From assembly GCF_001513745.1 (NCBI RefSeq), contig NZ_CP013382.1, positions 868,001-932,000 of the forward strand: a stretch of 64,000 bases of DNA, given 5' to 3'. This document shows, piece after piece, positions 36,751 to 45,642 of this stretch; position 1 is the first letter of the stretch, and each line of letters starts with the position of its first letter. The DNA comes from Burkholderia humptydooensis (GTDB taxonomy: Bacteria > Pseudomonadota > Gammaproteobacteria > Burkholderiales > Burkholderiaceae). The notes below the pieces were generated by a model. The model was not told the DNA's origin. It saw only the letters and a list, made by a program, of their open reading frames with translations, and made no database searches. The position numbers were made by a program, and so were the translations under genes.

Positions 36751-37608
36751 ACTCAACGCGTTCTTGAACGTCTTGAGGCTGACCGTTTTCCGGTCGCCAT
36801 CCTGCGTCCGCCAATCCAGTTCGTCGGTGCGGCTCTGAGGCAGGATATAGCCGGTCACGTCATGGGCCTTGAGATAGCGCATAACCGTTCGGGCATCGGG
36901 ATTGCTGCCGCACTCACGAATGATGCTCGGCCAGTTCACGACAATCGCCTCGCGCCAGCGGACCTTCACGGGCGGCGGGTCGTCGTCCCGGCGGGTCGTC
37001 TTAGCATCCGGTTGCGTGGTCGATGCGGCGGCCCTTTGATGATCGTCCGACATGAGCGAACTCAACGGGCCGTTGGGAAGCATTTCCCTCATGCGGGCAT
37101 GCAGGCGGCTTGCGCGTTCGTTCAGCATTTCGGGGACCGGCACGCCATGCTGCACGAGCCATGATCGCGCATCCTCGAATGCGATATAGAGCGGGACATC
37201 GATGATGTCATCAAGGCTCAGTTGCATCTCGTCCATCTCGATCCACCGGCTCAGGCGTGTCGCCGGGACCGGCGTCATCGTCGGCGCTTCGCGAACGACA
37301 AGCGCGCCGGAATGAACGGCTGACTTCACTTCGCGAAGGAACGCGCGGAACCGGGCGGTAAAGATGGCCTCATCCTCAGGGGGCATCAGTCGCGCCGGTT
37401 GCCCGTTACCGAGCGATGCCAGCCCTTCACGCGCGAACGTCATGGCAAGCTGGCCGACGACAATGTAGCCGTCGAGAAAATACTGAAATTCTTGCTCTTG
37501 ACCTTCGATCAAATCGGCAAGCGCCCGGCGGGCTTCGGCGTTTTTTCTTTCCGCCTCTTCCAGCATGAGTTGCCGGAGTTCATCGTTACGCATCGTGTTT
37601 TCAGACAT
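36739..37608 (-). CDS. Hypothetical protein with its C-terminus replaced by an IS insertion
   Basis: 289 residues as it stands, starting MSENTMRNDELRQLMLEEAE at 37608 (GGAGG upstream, 8-bp overlap with the integrase stop). The body is helical and soluble, with a mid-part MPPEDEAIFTARFRAFLREV and a C-terminal DARTVMRYLKAHDVTGYILP. After NALS it reads AVD and stops inside IS DNA. In the uninterrupted gene NALS would continue LLRKHGSLKS and stop at 35506. The change removes only about ten residues, so the protein may still work. The function is unknown. Confidence 0.72.
   Translation of the reverse strand: MSENTMRNDELRQLMLEEAERKNAEARRALADLIEGQEQEFQYFLDGYIVVGQLAMTFAREGLASLGNGQPARLMPPEDEAIFTARFRAFLREVKSAVHSGALVVREAPTMTPVPATRLSRWIEMDEMQLSLDDIIDVPLYIAFEDARSWLVQHGVPVPEMLNERASRLHARMREMLPNGPLSSLMSDDHQRAAASTTQPDAKTTRRDDDPPPVKVRWREAIVVNWPSIIRECGSNPDARTVMRYLKAHDVTGYILPQSRTDELDWRTQDGDRKTVSLKTFKNALSAVD
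36751..36758. repeat. Target-site duplication of the IS481-family copy (right)
   Basis: ACTCAACG, identical to 35539-35546. Confidence 0.75.
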
Positions 37609-38914
37609 GCGCCACCTCCACACCATCCTGCGCCGCTTGTGCGGGAACTTCTGCCGGCGAAACGCCCGCCTCGTTGAGCATCCACGTTTCGATTTTTGTG
37701 TGCCACATGCGTAGCAGGTCAATCGGACGTTGCTTGTAATGTTTCTCAGCGGTCGCGCTCGGCTTGTGGCCCATGATTTGCGCGACGACACCCACCGGAC
37801 ATTCAATCCATTCCGTGAGCGTCGCGAACGAGCGGCGCAACCCGTGCAGTGTCAACCCCTCGATATGTGCCTTTTCCAGTACCGCGTGATGCGGGACATT
37901 CGGTGCTTTCATGCGCCCCGTTTTCGAGCGCGTGCTGGCGAACACCAAATCATTGATGCGGGGTAGCACGGCGAGTAGCGACGACACGTAGGGCGTCAGC
38001 GGGATCGTGCGCTCCCCCTCGATCTTGTCGCGCAAATTCAGCGTGTTCCAGCGAAAGTCCACATCCGCCCATTTCACTTCGAGCAGTTCGCCGGGACGCG
38101 CACCGGTCAGAAGCAACATTTGCAGGTAGGTTGAATAGTGTGCGTTCCCAATCCCACGCACGCCCGAGAACCAAGGAGCCAGTTGTTCCCGTTGCAGGCA
38201 GTCCGATTTCGCACGCGGCTTCGGAACATGCTGGCGTACCTTGCGCGTCGAGCAGACCCGCTCAGGCACGAGGCCCGACCATTTTTCATGCTCTGCGCAC
38301 CAGTTCAGGCACGCACGCAGCAGCCGAAACGCAAGTGACGCCTGCGTCGGTCGCGTGGCGGTTTCGCGCGCCAGCCAGTCGGCAATCGTATCGGCGGTCA
38401 GTCCGGACAGTGGTACGTCGAGCAGCCCCACCAGCGCACCGGCTACTCTCAGCGCTCCGCCGCGTTTGCCCGCTTTGGGTGCGTCACCGCCGCGTCGAGA
38501 AACCTTTTCGCGGTCGGAAAGGGTATGCTTACCCCACCGTGCGCGGTTCGCCTCGATATGGGCTTTCCACGCGTCTTCCAGTGTCACCTGACGGCGTTGC
38601 GATTCGACGCGTTGTTCCTGTACCGCCTTGAGCACGGCGGCTTTTTCGACACGCGGGTCTTTCCCTTCGTCAATGAGTTTCTTGAGTTCGCGGGCTTTCT
38701 GCCGTGCACCGTCAATATCCCACGCGCGAACGTCGCCAATCGTCGTGCGAATCGTGTTGCCCGCGATGCGCCCTTGAAAGATGAAAGACACGCTGCCGGT
38801 TGTGGCGCGCAGTCCAAGACCGGGCATGCCTGCGTCCCACATGAAGACTTGTTTGCTGTCGGGCGGGCAACGGAAGTCGCGCACGCGACCTGCGGTGAAG
38901 TTGATACGGGCCAA
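37601..38914 (-). CDS. P4-type tyrosine integrase
   Basis: A 437-residue site-specific recombinase. The N-terminal arm-binding domain (RDFRCPPDSKQVFMWDAGMP, GLGLRATTGSVSFIFQGRIA) is followed by a core-binding domain and the catalytic domain. Active-site parts are LLLTGARPGELLEVKW (first Arg), LTLHGLRRSFATL (HxxR), IMGHKPSATAEKHY (His and the nucleophilic Tyr). It lies 150 bp from the right attachment core and reads away from it, as is usual. It should have inserted the element into kgtP. Confidence 0.94.
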   Translation of the reverse strand: MARINFTAGRVRDFRCPPDSKQVFMWDAGMPGLGLRATTGSVSFIFQGRIAGNTIRTTIGDVRAWDIDGARQKARELKKLIDEGKDPRVEKAAVLKAVQEQRVESQRRQVTLEDAWKAHIEANRARWGKHTLSDREKVSRRGGDAPKAGKRGGALRVAGALVGLLDVPLSGLTADTIADWLARETATRPTQASLAFRLLRACLNWCAEHEKWSGLVPERVCSTRKVRQHVPKPRAKSDCLQREQLAPWFSGVRGIGNAHYSTYLQMLLLTGARPGELLEVKWADVDFRWNTLNLRDKIEGERTIPLTPYVSSLLAVLPRINDLVFASTRSKTGRMKAPNVPHHAVLEKAHIEGLTLHGLRRSFATLTEWIECPVGVVAQIMGHKPSATAEKHYKQRPIDLLRMWHTKIETWMLNEAGVSPAEVPAQAAQDGVEVAHV

Positions 38915-39056
38915 GTGGTGTAACTCCTGCGTAATTGATTTGGGCTAAAACCAACCAATTATATTACATTGACCCTACTTCCATAAACACATTAAGTCAT
39001 TGATAGTCTTGCACTATCTCTGTTTTTGTCGTGCTGTTCAATGGCGTTACATGGGG

Positions 39057-39668
39057 TTAGTTGGGAATGCGCCAGCCCCAGCTTTCGAGTTGCGCGGCGC
39101 TCAGGAAGAACTGCTGCAGCGCGACCAGCACCGCCATCGCCAGCAACTGGCCGAGCGACAGCGTCGCGAACAGGAAGCTCGAATAGAAGCCGCGGTTCGT
39201 CTTGTCGGCCATCTCGCTCAGATAGGTGGCCGAGCTCGCGTATTCGCCGCCGAGGCTCAAGCCCTGCAGCAGCCGCGCGGTGACGAGCAGCACGGGCGCC
39301 GCGATGCCGATGCTGGCGTAGCCGGGCGTGAGGCCGATGATCAACGAACCCGCGCACATCGCGAGCACCGAAATCAAGAGCGCGGCGCGGCGCCCCTTGC
39401 GATCCGCGTACAGGCCGACCAGCCAGCCGCCGATCGGCCGCATCACGAAGCCGACGGCGAAGATCTCCGCGGTGTTGAGCAACTGCACGGTCTGGCTGCC
39501 GGACGGAAAGAAGACCTTCGCGAAATACAGCGAAAACGCCGAGTACACGTACCAGTCGTAGTACTCGATCAGATTGCCGACCGATCCGCTGAAGATCGAG
39601 CGAAGGCGGGCGAGGGTCCCGGCTGGCGGGGAATAGGGGGCAGTAGCAAGAGGGCGGACTTGCGACAC
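39057..39668 (-). pseudogene. kgtP: KgtP-like dicarboxylate permease, 5' part (gene split by the island)
   Basis: The N-terminal ~200 residues of an MFS metabolite:H+ symporter: GNLIEYYDWYVYSAFSLYFA, AVGFVMRPIGGWLVGLYADR (the MFS loop 2-3 motif), RLLQGLSLGGEYASSATYLS, then SWGWRIPN and stop. The last residue and stop are encoded by island DNA. The start is probably a GTG at 39668 (VSQVRPLATAP) with GGAGA upstream; longer upstream frames have no homology. The rest of the gene is at 22423-23148. Confidence 0.92.
39064..39074. repeat. Right attachment core (11-bp direct repeat)
   Basis: GGAATGCGCCA, identical to 23138-23148. It continues rightward as native kgtP sequence. The ~125 bp to its left are AT-rich island DNA that could hold integrase arm sites. 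Confidence 0.85.
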
Positions 39669-39931
39669 GTGATGTCTCCGGTTTCGATTGTCTTCATTGC
39701 CCGTGCGGATGCCGGCGCCGGACGGCGGCGCGCGTTCGGGTGCAGCAAGGGTAAGAGGAGGAGGCAATCGGCGGAAAGCGAAATAATCGGAACAAGTTTG
39801 TTCGCTTTTGTGGAAGCTTCCGCGAAGAGACAAGCCGGCGGCGAGACTGGGCCCTGTATCGGCCGGCCCCCGTATCGCGCCGCGGGCCGGACGCGCCGCG
39901 CGACTGTTGCCGCGCGGCCCGCGATGCGCCG

Positions 39932-41629
39932 TCAGTTCACGCCGGCGGCGCTCCACGCTCGCGCGACCGTTGCGCTCTCAACCGAATTCGCGCCGTACAG
40001 GTCGTTCGCCGCCTGGATCGACGCGCGACGCGCGCTCGGGTAGCTGGAGTAGGTGGTCAGGTACAAGGTCAGCGTCCGATACCAGATCTTGCCCGCTTTG
40101 TCGCGGCCCAGGCCGCCGAAGCCGGTGTCGCCGTTGCAGACCAGTTGGCTCTTCGACAGCCCGGTATCGGTCGACGGCGTGACCGGGCCTTCCGCCAGCA
40201 GATAGAAGAACCGGTTGCCGACGCCCGACGTGTAGTGCGGGTCGTGGCGCGGATTCATCCACGAGAAGCCGCCGGACGGATAGCAACTGTACGACCGGCC
40301 GTCGAGATCCTGCTTGTACATCTTGCGCAGGCCGCCGCTCGTGATGCGCGCACCGATCACGTAGTTGCCCGGATCGTTCGGATTGTTCGCGTAGTACTTG
40401 ACGAGCGTGCCGAAGATGTCGGACGTCGATTCGTTGAGGCCGCCCGCGTCGCCCGAGTAATTCAGGTTCGCGGTGGCCTCGGTCACGCCGTGGCTCATCT
40501 CGTGCCCGGCCACGTCGATCGACACGACGGGCTTCGGCAGGCGCGTGCCCGGCTCGCCGTCGCCGTACGCCATCACGCGCGACGACAGCCATGCGGCGTT
40601 CGCGCCCGTCGTGCCGCTGCCGGTGTCGAACACGACGTGCGCGTAGCTCTTCACGCCGCGGCCGTCGTTGAAGATGCCGTTGCGGTTGTGCGTGGCCTTG
40701 TAGTAGTCCCAGGTCAGCGCGAGGCCGTAGTCGATGTCGGCGGCGACGGTTTGCCGGTCGCTCGTCGTGTTGTTGCCCCACACGTTCGTGCTGCTCGTGA
40801 AGATCGGCAGATCGGTGGACTGCTCGACTTCGTCCGAGCTCAGGCCGCGGCCGTCGTACACCGAGCCGCCGCCGCGGGTCGGATCGAGCAGCCGGTACGC
40901 GTTCCTGCCGGTCTGGTCGGTCGTCAGCGACAGGTTGCCGTAGTACAGCGAACGGCCGGTGCCCGTCACGGAGGCGGTCTTGATGAGGTCCTGCGCGTCG
41001 AGCACGCTGCCCGTGCGCGCATCGATGTAGTAGATCACGGCTTCGCCGTGCGCGTCGGTCGCCTTGCCGTACACGCGCACCGCATAGGCGAGCGTGGGCG
41101 CGGCGTCGCGCGCGAACACGACGAGCGCCGCGCCGTCGACGCGGCGCACGTCCGCGCCGAAACGCTTCGACGCGACGCGCAGCGCCGCGTCCGCGCCCAC
41201 GTCTGGCGCGTTGCGCACCACGAAGCGCTCGCCGATCTTGCCGATCTTGCCCGCGAGATCGATCGGCGCGGGCTGCGTGAGGCTCGCCTGCTTCAGCCGC
41301 CCCTGGCTCGAATGGACGACGACGTCGCCGCCGATCACGGACAGCCCCGCGTAGAAGCGGTCGAAGCGCACGTGCTCGGTGCCGTCGGGGTCGACGATCA
41401 CGTCGCGCACCTGGAACTGGTCGCCGTCCGCCGGCGCTTTCGCCTGCGCGCCGGCGAACTTCAGCGTGCGCGCGGCGCTGCCGGCGGCGAGGTTGAAGGT
41501 GGACGGGTTCTGCTGGATCAACTGCAGCGCGCGGTCGGCCGCGGCCTGCGGATCGTCGGCTTGCGCAAACGCGCTGACACACGCGAGGGAAATCGCGGTG
41601 ATCGACAGCAGGCAAGATAGTTTCTTCAT
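39932..41629 (-). CDS. Secreted M4 (thermolysin-type) zinc metallopeptidase
   Basis: A 565-residue preproprotein. The signal peptide is MKKLSCLLSITAISLACVSA (start 41629, with GGGGGA upstream). An FTP/PepSY propeptide covers about residues 30-200. The catalytic domain has the zinc motif HEMSH in SIDVAGHEMSHGVTEATANL, the third ligand Glu in GGLNESTSDIFGT and the proton-donor His in NPRHDPHYTSGVGN. It should be exported and self-activated outside the cell. It lies between the island and the type III regulators. Confidence 0.93.
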   Translation of the reverse strand: MKKLSCLLSITAISLACVSAFAQADDPQAAADRALQLIQQNPSTFNLAAGSAARTLKFAGAQAKAPADGDQFQVRDVIVDPDGTEHVRFDRFYAGLSVIGGDVVVHSSQGRLKQASLTQPAPIDLAGKIGKIGERFVVRNAPDVGADAALRVASKRFGADVRRVDGAALVVFARDAAPTLAYAVRVYGKATDAHGEAVIYYIDARTGSVLDAQDLIKTASVTGTGRSLYYGNLSLTTDQTGRNAYRLLDPTRGGGSVYDGRGLSSDEVEQSTDLPIFTSSTNVWGNNTTSDRQTVAADIDYGLALTWDYYKATHNRNGIFNDGRGVKSYAHVVFDTGSGTTGANAAWLSSRVMAYGDGEPGTRLPKPVVSIDVAGHEMSHGVTEATANLNYSGDAGGLNESTSDIFGTLVKYYANNPNDPGNYVIGARITSGGLRKMYKQDLDGRSYSCYPSGGFSWMNPRHDPHYTSGVGNRFFYLLAEGPVTPSTDTGLSKSQLVCNGDTGFGGLGRDKAGKIWYRTLTLYLTTYSSYPSARRASIQAANDLYGANSVESATVARAWSAAGVN

Positions 41630-42314
41630 GTAATCCCCCAGATAATGAATGATTGCGTGATTATTCAAAATGCATTAACTGCAAGCATTAAACATGAGAG
41701 GTACCCTTGAACTGCAGAGGCATGCTAGGAGGCCAATTCAATATTTACAAGATATTTACCAAAATATTAATGTTTCATTGTTTCGGTGTGAATCGAGTCA
41801 GGCGTTGGTGAGGAATTTGAAATGATCCTGTGCGGCGCATCGGGCGCGCCGCCGATGTCGAGCTGCCGGCGCGCGCCGGGCGGCAATCGCGTGGTGCGGG
41901 CGGCGGGGCGGCGCTGCTCGCGAGGCGGCTCGGTGGAATGCGCGGCGCGCATGCGGGCCGCCAACGGCGGTCATATTCAGTTTTTCTGGATATTCAATTG
42001 GATTGTTGATGGTATTTTTTGTGAATATTCCATTGATTCGCGAGGATCTGATTGTTGACCCGGATTGCCTGAGTTTCGAATTTGTCAGCGAAGATCGGGC
42101 GAATGAGTGGCGCGCCGAATGGCGATATTTGTCCGGAAGGATGAAATGGCGCGGCGGCCGATGATGCGGAAAAACGACGCGCCGCATGATGCGATGGCCG
42201 CCGGCACGGCGGACGGCGGCGCGATATTGCCGCGACGGGCTTGCGCGGTGATCGATTGGCCGCGCGAGGATCGAAAGCCGGTCGCGGCGACGCGATGCGA
42301 AGCGAAGCGGCCGC
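41630..42314. other. AT-rich gene-free stretch between the M4 peptidase and bprQ
   Basis: About 685 bp. The parts at 41640-41780 and 41965-42080 are far more AT-rich than the genome average, and I see no supported ORF. It holds the promoter region of the metallopeptidase. Such AT-rich DNA next to a type III locus is a usual target of H-NS-type silencing; that is inference. Confidence 0.4.
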
Positions 42315-42800
42315 TCAGGGCTGCGCGACGCACATGCCGGCGCGATCGTCGCCCGTCTCGACGATCCACGCGTTCGACGCGAGCTTGCGAAAGCGCAGGT
42401 CGATTTCGTCGCCGACGTCAGGCAGTGCGGACGGCAGCGGCTGCGACGCCGCGCTGTCGCGCGCCGTATAGGCGACGTGGTTGACGCGGCACAGCAGCGA
42501 GCCGTCGCCTCTGAAGAGCGTTTGCAGCGAGCCGCTGCGATCGATGGACAGGTTCACTTTCTCGTGCTCGAAGCAACCCCACACGTGCACGCGGTGCACG
42601 TCGAGCCAGAACGACGTCGACAGCGTGGCCTGACGCGTCACGCCGTCCTTGCTCAGCACGAAGCGCGGCTGGCGGATCACGCATTTGCTGCGCGGCAGGT
42701 CGCGATACGCGCCGACCGTGACGTACCAGGCCGTCCATCCGCTCAGCACCACGACGCACAGTGCGATTAGTTGCTCTTTTCGAAGAAATAGGCTTGGCAC
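42315..42800 (-). CDS. bprQ: BprQ, membrane protein partner of the type III regulator BprP
   Basis: A 161-residue protein with one N-terminal membrane helix (residues about 10-30, EQLIALCVVVLSGWTAWYVT) and a C-terminal domain expected in the periplasm. It has three Cys, which could form a disulfide. It overlaps the 3' end of bprP by 34 bp, as expected for a coupled pair. The name rests on its position directly after the ToxR-like gene in a Bsa locus; the sequence itself has no domain I recognise. Confidence 0.72.
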   Translation of the reverse strand: MPSLFLRKEQLIALCVVVLSGWTAWYVTVGAYRDLPRSKCVIRQPRFVLSKDGVTRQATLSTSFWLDVHRVHVWGCFEHEKVNLSIDRSGSLQTLFRGDGSLLCRVNHVAYTARDSAASQPLPSALPDVGDEIDLRFRKLASNAWIVETGDDRAGMCVAQP

Positions 42801-43678
42801 AGTTCAGGCGTTTCGTAGATGGATTCCGGGCATACCGCGAGCCAGTCATTCGATCCCAGCTCGATCTCGTAGACGAAGCTGCCCTTGAGCGGCTTGACGT
42901 CGATGGCTTTCAGCAGATCGGGCTGGTTCATGCGGCCGTCGGAGAAGTAGTGGATGCCGTCGATGGTTCGCGTGAAGCGGAACCGGAAGGTGTTGTCGCG
43001 ATGCCGGAACGTCTGCCACGTGAGCACGCTCGCCCACGCCGCGAGCGTCACGTAGATCGCGAGATACGCCGCTCGGCGCCGTGGCGATCGCGCATGCGTC
43101 GCGCGCGTGGCGGGCGGCGGCGCGGGAGTCGCGCGCGGCGTAGTCGATGTATCCGGCGCATGCGGTGCGTCCGGCTCGTTCGATGCGATCGGTGCGATCG
43201 GTGCGGCAAGCGGGGCGTGTGCTGCGTGCGCGTCGGCCGGCGCGGCGGCGGGCTCCGGTTCGGACGAAGCGGGCGCGGCATGCGCATCCGAAGCAGGCGG
43301 CGATTCGTCGAGCGGCTCGGCGAACCCGAGGAAGCGAAGGCCGAGCCGCGGCAGCGTCTTCACTTGCGTGGGCGGGATGCCTTGCTCGTCGAGCTTGACG
43401 CGCAGCGCGCGCACGAGCTGGTGATAACTGCCTTCCGTGACGAAGAGCCCCTTGCTCTCCCAGATGTGCTCGATCACGGCCTGCTTGCTGGCCGTGCCCT
43501 GCATCAAGATGCAAAGCAATTCGGTTTCGTTGGCGGTAAGCGTGGTGACGATGTCGCCGCGAGAAAGCGTCATCGCTTGACTATCGAATATGACACTGCC
43601 GTCGATCTGGTACTTGCTCAAAATATGGCGTTTCTCACTGTTTGAAAAGTCATTCGAAGGCGATGTGAATCGCCTCAT
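42767..43678 (-). CDS. bprP: BprP, ToxR-like membrane-bound transcriptional regulator
   Basis: A 303-residue protein. Residues about 25-115 are an OmpR/ToxR-type winged HTH (LTANETELLCILMQGTASKQ, SYHQLVRALRVKLDEQGIPP, then VKTLPRLGLRFLGFAEP). A Pro/Ala-rich linker follows, then one membrane helix at about 201-220 (AYLAIYVTLAAWASVLTW) and a periplasmic C-terminus. Work on B. pseudomallei places BprP at the top of the Bsa cascade, acting on bsaM and bsaN. All the machinery genes it would control lie to its right. Confidence 0.85.
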   Translation of the reverse strand: MRRFTSPSNDFSNSEKRHILSKYQIDGSVIFDSQAMTLSRGDIVTTLTANETELLCILMQGTASKQAVIEHIWESKGLFVTEGSYHQLVRALRVKLDEQGIPPTQVKTLPRLGLRFLGFAEPLDESPPASDAHAAPASSEPEPAAAPADAHAAHAPLAAPIAPIASNEPDAPHAPDTSTTPRATPAPPPATRATHARSPRRRAAYLAIYVTLAAWASVLTWQTFRHRDNTFRFRFTRTIDGIHYFSDGRMNQPDLLKAIDVKPLKGSFVYEIELGSNDWLAVCPESIYETPELCQAYFFEKSN

Positions 43679-44248
43679 ATGGGCCGACTCGAGCGAGTGC
43701 GCATCGAATTGCGCATCGTGCGTATTTCTTTTCGAGTACTGACCAATGGCGGCGCGTGTGGAAGCCGCGCTGCCGCGTCGTTGGGCGGCATCTGCGTCAA
43801 TTTGTCGCGGAGATCCGGATAAAGCGAGCGGCGTATGGCGCCCCGATAGTGAATGGTCCTAAAGCGTTTCTTGTGACCTCGACAACAGACAGATGCTGCA
43901 TTATCTTTTACGAAATTGTCGTAAGCAATTATTTAAGAATAGTGCTCAATTGTGTGTCTCGGCGATTCAGCATCGAATGATGCCGAAGTTCGGTGTGCGA
44001 ATTGCACGATTTCAATGGGAAATTGCGCTTGAAAAGCGCCCGGCGAGAAAAAAGAGACGCCGCGGGAATCGATGAGAGAAGGTGCGCCGGTGCATGTGGC
44101 GCATGCGTTTCGTGGTCGATGCGTCACGTCGTCTTTTTCGTGCGGCGTGTGCGACGAGGGGGGATGCGCAGCGATGCCGGGGGCGGCATCGCGAATCACG
44201 CGGTGCGAATGCGAATGGGGGAGCGGCGGGGGAAGGCGGCGCTCGCCA
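43679..44248. other. Gene-free stretch upstream of bprP
   Basis: About 570 bp, AT-rich at 43860-43990. It holds a short perfect palindrome TTACGA-aattg-TCGTAA (43908-43924), about 230 bp upstream of bprP. Small open frames here lack ribosome sites. The region should contain the bprP promoter and the end of the orgB transcript. Confidence 0.4.
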
Positions 44249-44449
44249 TCACCAACTGCCGTTGCCGTCGAACGTCGGGCAGGCGCTCGGATCGTCGGGG
44301 TCGGGGAACATCACCTGCTGCTTGAAGCCGTCGATCAGCCATCGCCTCATGATCTCGTCGAGCGAGGTGGACGGCTTCGGTGCGTCGCGCTCCGTCGAAT
44401 GATCGACGGCGTCAGTCTGCACGTGTGTCGCGGTTTGCAAGGGCGTCAT
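44249..44449 (-). CDS. 66-aa protein downstream of orgB (possible OrgC counterpart)
   Basis: Starts MTPLQTATHVQTDAVDHSTE at 44449 with AGGAG upstream and overlaps the orgB stop by 38 bp, so it is translated from the same mRNA. The second half is DEIMRRWLIDGFKQQVMFPD, then PDDPSACPTFDGNGSW. It is too short to be a plain OrgC (about 150 residues in Salmonella), but it sits at the same operon position. I see no domain. Confidence 0.6.
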   Translation of the reverse strand: MTPLQTATHVQTDAVDHSTERDAPKPSTSLDEIMRRWLIDGFKQQVMFPDPDDPSACPTFDGNGSW

Positions 44450-45086
44450 GGCATGGCTCCTGTTCGGTTGAAGTGTCGGCGGTCCCGGCTGCCGCGCGGC
44501 ACGCGGCGAGCGCCGCATCGCAAAGCTCGTGTGCGATGTCGCGCGGATCGAATTCGAGAATGGCCTCGTCCGATTCGACGACGAACGTTCGCGTGTCGGC
44601 GACGACGACCTGCGCCGACGGATACGCGTCGTTCAGGCGTTCGCGTATCGCGGGCGCGATCCGCTTCGCGTGCGCCGGCACGGACACGCGCAGCGGGCGA
44701 TCGGCCGCGCACGCGCGCCGGCTCGCGAGCGCGCCGGCGATGCGCAGCAGCAGATCGGGATCGTCGAGCAGGCGTTCGAGCGAGCAGCGGACATCGTCGA
44801 CGACGCGTTCGAGCAACGTCGCCCGCTGCGCGTCGACCCGCTCGATGCAAGCGGCGACTTCCGCGATCGCGCGGGCGAACCCGGCTTCGTAGCCGGCCGT
44901 CGCCGCGCGCGCGCGGCATGCATTGGCGTCGCGTTCGGCGTCGCGCACGAGCCGTTGTGCGCGGCGCCTCGCTTCGTCGAGCAATCGTTCGGCGCGGGCC
45001 GCCTGCGACAGCGGCGCGCGCTTGAGCAGCACGCCGGCCAGCGGCGCGAGCGTGTCAGGAAACTGGCGCAGGGTCGAGGAGCGCAT
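44412..45086 (-). CDS. orgB: OrgB, type III stator protein (SctL)
   Basis: A 224-residue FliH/SctL-type protein that tethers the ATPase (BsaS) to the sorting platform. It is rich in Ala, Arg and Glu with a long N-terminal helical part (RAERLLDEARRRAQRLVRDA) and a C-terminal domain (LRVSVPAHAKRIAPAIRERL, DEAILEFDPRDIA). It overlaps orgA by 32 bp. The identification combines this pattern with the fixed order bsaM-L-K-J-orgA-orgB. Confidence 0.88.
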   Translation of the reverse strand: MRSSTLRQFPDTLAPLAGVLLKRAPLSQAARAERLLDEARRRAQRLVRDAERDANACRARAATAGYEAGFARAIAEVAACIERVDAQRATLLERVVDDVRCSLERLLDDPDLLLRIAGALASRRACAADRPLRVSVPAHAKRIAPAIRERLNDAYPSAQVVVADTRTFVVESDEAILEFDPRDIAHELCDAALAACRAAAGTADTSTEQEPCHDALANRDTRAD

Positions 45087-45642
45087 GATTCACCGCGAAG
45101 GAGAAGAGCGTGGGAGACGAGGCGCCGCACGCATCGCCGCGCGCGCCGCCCAGTTCGGAGGCGAGCCGCGTCGCATGCGCGCGCGGGAACAGCAGCGGCA
45201 GCCGCTGGCGCAGCGCACGCGGCGCGTCGCGCAGCGCGGCCGCGACGCACGCGGCGCCGGCCGCGACGATCGCGTCGTCGTCGGGCGCGCCGGCGCACGC
45301 GGCTTTAGGCACGGCCGCGAGCGGTACGCACAGAAAGCGCTGGCTCGACGCATCGAGCCGCACGTAGCGCCCGTGCTCGACGAGCGCCGCGCGCAGCCGC
45401 TGCACGCCGATCAGGAACGCGATGCGCGGCAGCCGCGCCCAATGGTCGACGCAGGGCGCCGCGAGCGGCGCGCCGCGCCAATCGCAATCGATCGCGGTGT
45501 CGAGGCGATGATGATCGATCAGCCACTGGTTCGCGACGTCCGCGGGCACGCGCGCGAGGTCGACGCCGGCGATCGTCCGATGATCCGGATGCGCATAGCC
45601 GAGCGGGCCGTACATCACCTGCATCAATGCGTGCGGATTCAT
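45055..45642 (-). CDS. orgA: OrgA, type III sorting-platform adaptor (SctK)
   Basis: A 195-residue cytoplasmic protein linking the BsaM/BsaJ base ring to the SctQ pods. It starts MNPHALMQVMYGPLGYAHPD at 45642, with a 4-bp overlap with bsaJ. The frame is open far upstream, but only this part fits OrgA. Motifs are few (FLIGVQRLRAALVEHGRYVR); the call leans on position and length (Salmonella OrgA is about 199 residues). Confidence 0.88.
   Translation of the reverse strand: MNPHALMQVMYGPLGYAHPDHRTIAGVDLARVPADVANQWLIDHHRLDTAIDCDWRGAPLAAPCVDHWARLPRIAFLIGVQRLRAALVEHGRYVRLDASSQRFLCVPLAAVPKAACAGAPDDDAIVAAGAACVAAALRDAPRALRQRLPLLFPRAHATRLASELGGARGDACGASSPTLFSFAVNHALLDPAPVS

Larger units (their letters stand above)
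23138..39074. mobile_element. 15.9-kb integrative element (phage-satellite-like) inserted in kgtP
   Basis: The element lies between two 11-bp copies of GGAATGCGCCA (23138-23148 and 39064-39074) that reconstruct an intact kgtP-like reading frame when joined. It has a P4-type tyrosine integrase next to the right end, a P2-gpA-like replication endonuclease, an AlpA-like HTH gene and iteron-like repeats. It carries a VgrG, nuclease effector and immunity cargo. There are no capsid, tail or packaging genes, so it is not a complete prophage. GC is visibly lower than in the flanks. It has itself been hit by an IS256-family and an IS481-family copy. No tRNA is involved in the insertion. Confidence 0.9.

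Noticed and set aside
23138..39074. A complete prophage
   Set aside because: No capsid, portal, terminase, tail tube or lysis genes are present. VgrG is of the T6SS type with a DUF2345 extension, not a phage spike.
43756..43980. A 74-codon frame upstream of bprP
   Set aside because: No ribosome site, no motif, and it spans AT-rich likely promoter DNA.
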